The position numbers and the translations under genes are program-made. From Clostridia bacterium (lineage in GTDB: Bacteria; Bacillota; Clostridia; Christensenellales; UBA1242): a stretch of 64,000 nt of DNA. This document shows positions 57,541-64,000 of the stretch, piece by piece. The stretch's first letter is position 1. Every line of letters starts with the position of its first letter. The stretch covers positions 101,073 to 165,072 of the forward strand of contig JAFVEA010000003.1 in the NCBI GenBank assembly GCA_017478185.1, read 5' to 3'. The notes under the pieces were generated by a model. It searched no databases. It was given only the letters and a program-made list of their open reading frames with translations, and had not been told where the DNA came from.

Positions 57541-58428
57541 ATGAAATGTTTGTTTATTTATAATAAAAACAGCGGAAAGGGTAAATATAAAAAAAAGAAA
57601 GATTACATCATAAGAAGGCTTAAAAAAAGGTTTAAAGATGTGGAGTTTTCTGAGCCAAACAGCAAAGAGGAATTTTTGGATGTTTTAAAAAAGTGTTCAA
57701 AATATGATTACTTAATTTTTTCTGGTGGGGATGGAACGGTTAACGATGTTTTAAATGCTGTTATAAAGAGTAACAAAAAGCCAATTTTGGGATATATTCC
57801 AAGTGGGACGGTTAATGATTTTGCCTCATCCTTGTCTATTCCAAAAAATTTAAACAAAGCTCTAAACATAATAGAAAAAGGAAGCCCTAAAAATGTTGAT
57901 GCCTTTTTAGAAAATGATAGATATGGAGTTTATATTTGTGCTTCTGGCATTTTCACTTCAGCCAGCTATAAAACAGAGCAAACAAAAAAACAAAAGGTTG
58001 GCAAATGGGCATATTATGTGGATTCTTTTAGAGAAGTTTTTTCGGCAAAGGCTCACAAAATTGATGTTGAAATAGGTGATGAAAAGTTGTCTTTAAATAG
58101 CGTTCTTTTCTTTTTGATAAACTCAAAATCTGTTGCTGGCTATAAGTTTAACAAAGATGCTGATTTAAATGATGGAAAAATGGAGCTTGTGTCAGTTAAT
58201 CAAAAAAAGGAAAAATTAACTTTTGGTTCACTTATGCTTGTTTTAAGAATGTTTTTGTTTGGGCTTAAAAGCGTTTTAAAAAACAAAAACATAACCTACA
58301 AAAAGTTTTCAAACCTAAAGGTGAAATTTTATGATGATATGGCAGTTAATGTTGATGGTGAAAATGATGGCAAACATAATGTGGAGATAAAAGTTATAAA
58401 AGATGCTATAAAAATTTTAAGCTTATAA
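57541..58428 (+). CDS. Diacylglycerol kinase (DagK/YegS family)
   Basis: 295 residues from the ATG at 57541; the longer frame upstream runs through the promoter and was rejected. Family motifs: IYNKNSGKGK at 6-15, FSGGDGTVNDVLNA at 60-73 (nucleotide binding), YIPSGTVNDFA at 85-95, and the C-terminal AVNVDGENDG. It phosphorylates a lipid. Its place 54 bp before an LtaS-type gene suggests it recycles the diacylglycerol released by lipoteichoic acid synthesis, as DgkB does in B. subtilis. The mRNA should be leaderless. Confidence 0.9.
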   Translation: MKCLFIYNKNSGKGKYKKKKDYIIRRLKKRFKDVEFSEPNSKEEFLDVLKKCSKYDYLIFSGGDGTVNDVLNAVIKSNKKPILGYIPSGTVNDFASSLSIPKNLNKALNIIEKGSPKNVDAFLENDRYGVYICASGIFTSASYKTEQTKKQKVGKWAYYVDSFREVFSAKAHKIDVEIGDEKLSLNSVLFFLINSKSVAGYKFNKDADLNDGKMELVSVNQKKEKLTFGSLMLVLRMFLFGLKSVLKNKNITYKKFSNLKVKFYDDMAVNVDGENDGKHNVEIKVIKDAIKILSL

Positions 58429-58434
58429 AAATAT

Positions 58435-58464
58435 TTGCAAAAAAAGTTTAAAATATGATAAACT
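58435..58464 (+). promoter_or_regulatory. Promoter of the LtaS-type gene
   Basis: -35 TTGCAA, 18 bp spacer, -10 TAAACT, 17 nt before the ATG with AGGAG between. Confidence 0.65.
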
Positions 58465-58481
58465 ACATTTAGGAGCTTTGT

Positions 58482-60518
58482 ATGATTGATGTAAGCACAA
58501 AAGTTAAATATAAAAATATAGTGGATAATTTGAGTGTGTCCTTAATTTTTTATTTGTTTTCAATAGTTTTTGAACTCACTTCTTCAGTTCTAAGCTTAGG
58601 GCATGTGCCAAAATATTTTTATGTGAGCTTGTTAATTATTCACTTATGGGCTTTTGTTATTTTTTTGGTGCCAACAAAAAGTTTTAGAAGGGTTATAGCA
58701 ATATTTTTGATTATTCTTCAAACAACAATAGGTGTGACAAATGATATTTTATATAAAGCATCTGGTGAAATTTTCACTTTTGACAAATTCTTTTTAGCTA
58801 GTGAGGCAATAGGAACAACTGGAACACTAAATTTTAGGATGGTTGATTTTGGGCATTTGTTTTTATATATTATTTTGGCTATTTTTGCAATATTTTGTTT
58901 GTTTATTGTTCCAAAAGCTTTTAAAGAGTGGAAGGCCACAAAAAAGCAATTTATGGCAATAATGTGTTTGTATGTGTTTTTGCTGATGTCTTTTTTCGGT
59001 TGTGTTAGTGTAAGTTTAACAGAAAGATATCGCTTGCTTGAAACACAATTTCCAAGCACTCTTTCTTATCAAACTTTTGGATATTATGCCTTTTACACTA
59101 TGAATTCTTTTTCAACAATGAAATCTTTAAAAACAAACACAAGCGTTAATCCAAAATTATATGATGAATATAAAAGTTATTTTTTGGATGGAAACAATCC
59201 AGCAAAAAATGAATATAGCGGAGTTAGTGAAGGCAACAACTTAATAACAATTTTGGCAGAAAGTTTTGATAGTGCAATGATAGACGAGCATTTCACTCCA
59301 AATTTATATAAACTTTGGTTTGAAGATGGAATGCAGTTTAAAAACTATTATGCCGAAAACAAAACAAATATGAGTGAGGGTATGGTTTTGTTTGGTTCAT
59401 ACAGCAGGGCGCAAACAATGATAGCCCACCCACAAACAGCAGATGTTGCAAAATATTTTTCACTAGCAAAGCTTTTAAAAACAGAAGCAAAAACAAAAGA
59501 AAGTGAAATAGCTAACAATTATTTTCACAGCTTTAACTCAACATTTTATAAAAGAGATATGACATATTCAAAAGTTGGATTTGATAACTTATATTTTGCT
59601 GATTTGCAAGAAGACGACATAAAAGAATATAACAAAATCAGCGGGCAAGAATATGATTGGACGGCAAAATATTTTTCAAAATTCATAAAAGACAGCAATT
59701 TCTTTGAGTATAATCAAGAAAAAATAATTCCAGATGAAGGCAGATTTTATAGCCACTATGCAACAGTTGTAACTCATGGAGAGTATGAACAAAGAGGAAG
59801 CAACACTGAATATTATCAAATTTTAACAAGTGCAGAAAATAGTGTCTATTATAACAAAATGATTGAAGATATGCACGATAATGGCTACTATCCAGAAAAT
59901 GTTAACAGAGACAGCTTTTTATATTACAAGGCATCAGTTATGGATTTTGACAAGATGATAGGATTATTGTTTGAAAGGCTTGAGGCCACAAACAATTTAG
60001 AAAACACAACCGTTGTTATTTTCCCAGACCACAACAGTTATTATGACAACATCAGCTATTTCCTTCGTGGGGTGAGCGAAGAAAATGTTAGAAATTGCAA
60101 TGTTAGTTCATATAATATGGGGGCGGTTATTTATGATCAAAAGCTTACCGCCAAATATAAAGGTGAAGAAAGCTATTCAAGCGGAGTTATAGTTGATAAA
60201 TTTGTTTCAGTTAATGATATTTATCCAACAATTTGTGATATAATGAACTTGCCATACAACTTATCTTTATGTTATGGCCAAAGTGTGTTTGATGAAAATG
60301 AAAGTATATTTATGAGTTTAAAAGATGATAGATATATATTCAACAAAGATTATTATTATTTTGAAGACAAAGTTTATAATATAAAAACAAATGAGATAAC
60401 GGAAAATAAAAAATTCGAAGAAAGTGTTCTTCAAGTTTTAAACAAGTTTGATATACAAGAAGATTTATATTCAAATCAAAAAAGTTTTATAAAAATTTTA
60501 AAAACTTTGGGTTATTAA
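58482..60518 (+). CDS. ltaS: LtaS-type lipoteichoic acid synthase (sulfatase superfamily)
   Basis: 678 residues. Five membrane spans fill the first 175 residues; the extracellular sulfatase-fold domain starts at about 250. Catalytic residues of LtaS are recognisable: Glu260 (ITILAES), Thr295 (YAENKTNMSEG, nucleophile), His432 (VVTHGEYEQ) and Asp516-His517 (VIFPDHNSYYDN), which bind Mn2+. It polymerises glycerolphosphate from phosphatidylglycerol, releasing diacylglycerol. No signal-peptidase site after the spans was confirmed. The kinase gene just upstream is a likely partner. Related phosphoglycerol transferases are the alternative. Confidence 0.87.
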   Translation: MIDVSTKVKYKNIVDNLSVSLIFYLFSIVFELTSSVLSLGHVPKYFYVSLLIIHLWAFVIFLVPTKSFRRVIAIFLIILQTTIGVTNDILYKASGEIFTFDKFFLASEAIGTTGTLNFRMVDFGHLFLYIILAIFAIFCLFIVPKAFKEWKATKKQFMAIMCLYVFLLMSFFGCVSVSLTERYRLLETQFPSTLSYQTFGYYAFYTMNSFSTMKSLKTNTSVNPKLYDEYKSYFLDGNNPAKNEYSGVSEGNNLITILAESFDSAMIDEHFTPNLYKLWFEDGMQFKNYYAENKTNMSEGMVLFGSYSRAQTMIAHPQTADVAKYFSLAKLLKTEAKTKESEIANNYFHSFNSTFYKRDMTYSKVGFDNLYFADLQEDDIKEYNKISGQEYDWTAKYFSKFIKDSNFFEYNQEKIIPDEGRFYSHYATVVTHGEYEQRGSNTEYYQILTSAENSVYYNKMIEDMHDNGYYPENVNRDSFLYYKASVMDFDKMIGLLFERLEATNNLENTTVVIFPDHNSYYDNISYFLRGVSEENVRNCNVSSYNMGAVIYDQKLTAKYKGEESYSSGVIVDKFVSVNDIYPTICDIMNLPYNLSLCYGQSVFDENESIFMSLKDDRYIFNKDYYYFEDKVYNIKTNEITENKKFEESVLQVLNKFDIQEDLYSNQKSFIKILKTLGY

Positions 60519-60547
60519 AAAACACCTCAATTTTTTGAGGTGTTTTT
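60517..60547 (+). terminator. Intrinsic terminator
   Basis: AACACCTCAA/TTGAGGTGTT stem with T-run after the LtaS-type gene. Confidence 0.92.
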
Positions 60548-60838
60548 GTTGTTATAAAAAACCACCAGATAGTTGGTTTAAGTTAGGTTTGCCGATGAGT
60601 GATTTTATCTTCTTTGCGCTATTTGGGTAAAATTATTTTTTATTGTTGAATTTTATTATAAAAATATTATTTTTAAATATTAAATATAAAATCATAAGGG
60701 GGAGTATGATTTAAGCGTTTTATAGCATTTTGTTAAAAACAAGAAAAAAATTGTATAATAATTTAGTTTATAAGTTTTGTAAGCTTTATTATCAACACTT
60801 TGTTAAAATTTATCAACACTTTTTATGCTAAAAAAACA
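60548..60838. other. Non-coding gap with two TTATCAACA repeats
   Basis: No gene is visible. At 60789-60800 and 60810-60821 the sequence TTATCAACACTT occurs twice in the same orientation, 21 bp apart. It differs by one base from a DnaA box (TTATCCACA). The rest is AT-rich with a weak AACCA/TGGTT hairpin. Confidence 0.45.
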
Positions 60839-60842
60839 AAAA

Positions 60843-60862
60843 ATGAGTTAAATTTAACTCAT
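60843..60862 (-). terminator. Terminator of tRNA-Arg
   Basis: Perfect 20 bp palindrome with TGAGTTAAA arms, followed on the minus strand by T6; about 40 bp after the tRNA 3' end. Confidence 0.85.
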
Positions 60863-60903
60863 CTATAATTTGGACTTTTTGCTTTATTTATGGGCTTTTT
60901 CGC

Positions 60904-60980
<77 letters not shown>

Positions 60981-61047
60981 ATACATATTCATAATACAGG
61001 CGTAATTGGGAGTGAGACAATTGCGGAAGTAATATGAATACCTATTT

Positions 61048-61076
61048 ATTATACTTCATCTTTCAGTTAAAATCAA
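61048..61076 (-). promoter_or_regulatory. Promoter of tRNA-Arg
   Basis: -35 TTGATT, 17 bp spacer, -10 TATAAT. The leader is about 60 nt and carries an inverted repeat (TATTCATAATAC near 60987-60998 against GTAATATGAATA near 61029-61040). Confidence 0.83.
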
Positions 61077-61120
61077 GCGTTTTTTTAAAAAATTTTATTT
61101 ACCCAAAAATGATTATAATT

Positions 61121-61152
61121 TAAAAAAATCACTTTATATCAAATATAAAATG
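61121..61152 (-). terminator. Intrinsic terminator
   Basis: Minus strand CATTTTATAT, 3 nt loop, ATATAAAGTG, then T7, after the metallopeptidase stop. Confidence 0.75.
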
Positions 61153-61163
61153 GCTTTTTATTT

Positions 61164-61889
61164 TTAGTCGTTTCTTCTAATTAGAAGTATTGTTAAAACA
61201 AATCTTAAAAGTGTTAAAATTGAAACAACCAAACTTGCAATATATGTCATTGCAGCTGCCCACAAAACTTTTTTAACTCCAGCAAGTTCTTCTTCATTCA
61301 TAGCTCCAATTTCAGCCAACTCTTTTTTTGCTCTTCTTGATGCATCTAGTTCAGTTGGAAGAGTTATCAAAGAAAATAGCACAGACAGCCCAAAAAATAT
61401 AATTCCAGCCCAAGTGAACACTTGCCCAAGCGTGTTGTCAAATCCAGCAAAAGAACCAATGATAACACCAATGATTATTAAAGGCCATAATATTGTTGAA
61501 GAAATGTTTATCATAGGAACCAGCCAAAGCCTCATTTTTGCTGGGCCATAATTTTTGGCGTGCTGAATGGCGTGGCCAACTTCATGAAGGGCAACCCCAA
61601 CAGAAGCTATGCTTGAACTGTTGTAAACACTTTCACTCAAGCTAACAACTTTTGTTTTTGGGTTAAAATTGTCTGTTAGGTGCCCTGAAATTTGTTTAAC
61701 TTCAACATCAAAAAGTCCATTTCTTTCTAAAACTTGCTTTGCAACATCTTTTGCTGGAACGCCTTTTATTGTTTTTATTTCAGAATATTGTGAATATGCT
61801 GATTGTATCTTTATTTGAGTGTATGCTGCAAAGATAATCCCAGGAATCATTATTATTCCTAAAATATAATAAATAATTATAAAATCCAT
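61164..61889 (-). CDS. YugP-family membrane zinc metallopeptidase
   Basis: 241 residues, ATG with AAGGAG. One N-terminal span, then the zinc motif HEVGH at 102-106 (GVALHEVGHAIQHAK) with LTDNFNPKTKVVSLSESVY before it. Two or three more spans and the distal LPTELDASRRAK, whose Glu is the likely third ligand. The family (Zn_peptidase_2, B. subtilis YugP) is probably involved in membrane protein quality control, without a settled substrate. It is the last gene of a three-gene unit and is 9 bp after a diverged paralog. Confidence 0.9.
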   Translation of the reverse strand: MDFIIIYYILGIIMIPGIIFAAYTQIKIQSAYSQYSEIKTIKGVPAKDVAKQVLERNGLFDVEVKQISGHLTDNFNPKTKVVSLSESVYNSSSIASVGVALHEVGHAIQHAKNYGPAKMRLWLVPMINISSTILWPLIIIGVIIGSFAGFDNTLGQVFTWAGIIFFGLSVLFSLITLPTELDASRRAKKELAEIGAMNEEELAGVKKVLWAAAMTYIASLVVSILTLLRFVLTILLIRRND

Positions 61890-61898
61890 AAAAACTCC

Positions 61899-62924
61899 TT
61901 ATTCCTCTTTGTGAGGCATTTTTATTATATCATCATCATTAAGTTCTTGCACTTCTTTTTGCTCATTTGCTCTTTTAAATATGATGTCATACATTGTTGG
62001 TTCGTTTGGGTCATAAATCTTTTTTTGTTGAGCATTTTCTTGTTCTTTAAACAATTGTTCTTCTCTTAAAAGCTGCGCTTGTTCTTCAGCTCTTTTTTGT
62101 TGATTTATTTGTTCTTGTTCTCTTATAGCATTTCCTTTTTTTATTGCCAACACCAAATCATTAACTTCTTGTTTGCTTTTTAAACTTAATTTTGGTGCTT
62201 TTGGTTTTATTCTAAAAATTTTAAATATTATTTTTTTTATTAAAATAAAGTTATGAAACAATCTTTCATAAAAAGCAAAAACATAAGTTGATAAAGCAAT
62301 TTTAAGCATTTTTTTGGACATTTTTAATTCGTTTTTGGTTAAAAAACCAGCATTGTTAAGTATCCACAAGCCATATTTTGATGCTTCTTTTTCTGTTGGA
62401 ATGCTTAAAAATCTGCCAATCAAAACAACAAGTGAAATGGCTGAAGAAGTGTTTAATAAAATGGTTCCATAAAAACTTAAATTAGGAATAAAACTGAAAA
62501 CAAATCCAACCAAAAACAGTGGAATAATAGCCCAACAAAAAAGCTTTTCAAAAATTTTTAAAACATACCAAAGTGATGACAATGCGCTTTTTCGATAATT
62601 GGCATAAGCATGTCCAAGTTCGTGCGCTGTTGCGGTAACATCAAAAAGTGAGGTTGATTGCAAACAGTTTTTTTCTATTATAACAGTGTTTGACTTTGGA
62701 TAGAATGAATATCTTTCGCCCTCATAAATTTTAACATTTTTTATAATATCATTTTTTTGCTCAAATTTAAAAAGTTCATAAACGCTTTTATTTGAATTTA
62801 AAATAACAGGTTTTAAAATGGTTTTTGTTATAAAAAATTTTTGTCTAGCTCGCAAAACAAACAAAAAGATAACAAAAAGCAAAGAAAATGAAACAATCAT
62901 TGAAATTTTTAACCAGCTTTCCAT
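61899..62924 (-). CDS. Diverged YugP-like metallopeptidase with charged tail
   Basis: 341 residues from the ATG at 62924 (AAAGGAG upstream; an earlier in-frame ATG lacks a site). Same plan as the next gene: N-terminal span, FYPKSNTVIIEKNCLQSTSLFDV, zinc motif HELGH at 101-105, two spans and IPTEKEASKYG as the third-ligand segment. A tail of about 110 residues is added, rich in Gln and Glu (REQEQINQQKRAEEQAQ), ending KMPHKEE, predicted coiled coil. A tandem duplication of the YugP gene is the likely origin. Confidence 0.82.
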   Translation of the reverse strand: MESWLKISMIVSFSLLFVIFLFVLRARQKFFITKTILKPVILNSNKSVYELFKFEQKNDIIKNVKIYEGERYSFYPKSNTVIIEKNCLQSTSLFDVTATAHELGHAYANYRKSALSSLWYVLKIFEKLFCWAIIPLFLVGFVFSFIPNLSFYGTILLNTSSAISLVVLIGRFLSIPTEKEASKYGLWILNNAGFLTKNELKMSKKMLKIALSTYVFAFYERLFHNFILIKKIIFKIFRIKPKAPKLSLKSKQEVNDLVLAIKKGNAIREQEQINQQKRAEEQAQLLREEQLFKEQENAQQKKIYDPNEPTMYDIIFKRANEQKEVQELNDDDIIKMPHKEE

Positions 62925-62968
62925 TTTTTCTCCTTTGTCGTTTATTATACAAAAATTTTTTATAAATA

Positions 62969-63970
62969 TCAATCTATTTCAAGCAGTATTATATTTGTTA
63001 TTTTGTTTTTGTCTATTTCAAATTTATATATTTTCACTTCTTTTGGATTGTTTTCATAAACAAAACACAATGCGTTTGGCATATTTTTGTATTTATTCCA
63101 TTTAATTTCTTCATAATCTCCAAAAAAATTGAGAAGATGTTCATCATCCAGCATTATATTTAAGTCATTAGTCAAATATTTTCTTGCAAGTTTTAAATCT
63201 CCAATATTTAAGCTTTCAGCAAAAGCCCAAGGGATAATTTTAGGGTCAGTGGCAAATTGTGGATTTTTATCTAAAAAAACAGTGTATTCTTCGTTTAGTT
63301 TAAATTGATTTTTGTCTAAAACATACACACACACAATGCCATGTTTTGCGATGTCATTTTGATTTAAGAGTGTGGTAATTTTTTGATGTGAGCATTCAAT
63401 CAAATCAGCAGAGATTTCTAAATTGCAAAAAAAATCAGCCAAAACAAGCAAAAAATCTTTGTTTGAAGTGGTTTTTCCTTTAAAAAATAAAAATTCAGTT
63501 TCATTTTCTAAAAAATATTCACAACTCATATCTGTTGTTTTTTCGCTTAGTGTGTGATGATAAACCTTGTTTTTTGTGATTATTTCAAGATTATAAAATC
63601 CGTCATCAAAAATGTTTATGGATATGTTTTCGCTTACTTTTATGTTTTTAACAAAAACTTGTTTATAAGAAAGCTTTGTTTGCATTGGCAAAATTTTTAC
63701 TTCAAAAACTCCGTCATAATAATTGGTTATTTCCAAAAAATTTGATGGAGAATTTATTTTGTTTTTTTCAACAAAAATCTCTGCAGCAAAAGGTATGGAA
63801 TAAATAGCTTTTTGTGAATTTATGGGCAACACTTCCAAAACAAGTTTTTGCTCAAAATCACATTCACAAGAAAGAGTGTCGGAAGGGGAGTTTAGAGAAC
63901 CTAAAATTTGAGAGTTAAGTTTTAAAAAAACTTGAAAATCTGAAACAAAATGAATAGTTATATTTTGCAT
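62969..63970 (-). CDS. Unknown beta-rich protein
   Basis: 333 residues, ATG with AGAGG upstream. Strand-rich composition throughout (ITIHFVSDFQVFLKLNSQILG; ISINIFDDGFYNLEIITKN; TEFLFFKGKTTSNKDFLLVLADFF), then a helical part (AFAESLNIGDLKLARKYLTNDLNIML) and closing strands. No signal or membrane span. First gene of the unit with the two YugP-type peptidases (44 bp before the first), so it may serve them. Family unrecognised. Confidence 0.7.
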   Translation of the reverse strand: MQNITIHFVSDFQVFLKLNSQILGSLNSPSDTLSCECDFEQKLVLEVLPINSQKAIYSIPFAAEIFVEKNKINSPSNFLEITNYYDGVFEVKILPMQTKLSYKQVFVKNIKVSENISINIFDDGFYNLEIITKNKVYHHTLSEKTTDMSCEYFLENETEFLFFKGKTTSNKDFLLVLADFFCNLEISADLIECSHQKITTLLNQNDIAKHGIVCVYVLDKNQFKLNEEYTVFLDKNPQFATDPKIIPWAFAESLNIGDLKLARKYLTNDLNIMLDDEHLLNFFGDYEEIKWNKYKNMPNALCFVYENNPKEVKIYKFEIDKNKITNIILLEID

Positions 63971-64000
63971 AAAAACCTCTTTTTATTTATTTTTATTTAT

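Overview
This window is one contiguous, strongly AT-rich bacterial chromosome segment with dense genes in short operons on both strands. It uses the standard bacterial code: TGA works as a stop (for example in clpX), and several genes start with GTG or TTG. The gene content points to a low-GC Gram-positive (Bacillota), probably an uncultivated Clostridia-like lineage. The markers are sepF-lspA-rluD, an LtaS-type lipoteichoic acid synthase beside a diacylglycerol kinase, minD with a MinE-like gene and a SpoIVFB-like protease, DUF975, OFA-family and BspA-type surface proteins. The lineage is an inference. No phage, IS transposase, CRISPR array or rRNA is visible.

Layout. 1-2661: two adjacent paralogous unknown proteins. 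2689-9400 (minus): HD hydrolase, clpX, clpP and tig with two small membrane proteins, then rluD, lspA and sepF. 9559-13286: a lipoprotein, a possible 26-residue ORF, a 267 bp inverted-repeat element and two unknown proteins. 13387-16686: a CNNM/CorC protein and tRNA-Leu, whose 3' end is duplicated in an array that encloses a Fic/Doc toxin-antitoxin pair. 16687-22837: a collagen-like/LRR lipoprotein, DUF975, a histidine phosphatase, DUF4186 and a parvulin-type lipoprotein. 22958-27358: pth, a truncated GlmU-like gene, tadA, an M14 peptidase-like gene and a membrane protein with a long disordered tail. 27511-35286: SPFH and small membrane proteins with zinc ribbons, then a 1903-residue subtilisin-LRR surface protein. 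35319-39794: unknown genes and rsmG. 39977-43508: an XRE regulator, a flavin oxidoreductase and an unknown protein. 43575-49736: tRNA-Glu with a duplicated 3' end, comEC, holA, alr, pgi and tRNA-Lys. 49983-54191: minD, a minE-like gene, an S2P protease and a DUF4132-like protein. 54252-63970: membrane proteins, an OFA transporter, diacylglycerol kinase plus LtaS, tRNA-Arg and two YugP-type metallopeptidases.

Regulatory DNA is unusually readable. More than 25 promoters have -35 and -10 boxes close to TTGACA and TATAAT with a 17 bp spacer, and most transcription units end in clear intrinsic terminators. A second group of genes has no ribosome binding site; instead the -10 box ends exactly 6 nt before the ATG, which predicts leaderless mRNAs (the diacylglycerol kinase, rsmG, DUF4186, alr, and probably the M14 peptidase and one lipoprotein).

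The most interesting features are the leaderless promoter architecture, the tRNA-linked repeats with inverted T-arm copies and the captured Doc module, the metal-ligand-rich tail on trigger factor, the giant protease-LRR protein, the unknown paralog pair that resembles an alpha/beta hydrolase with Cys or Asn at the nucleophile position, and several degenerate enzymes (GlmU-like, M14-like). Everything here comes from reading the sequence; no homology search was possible.
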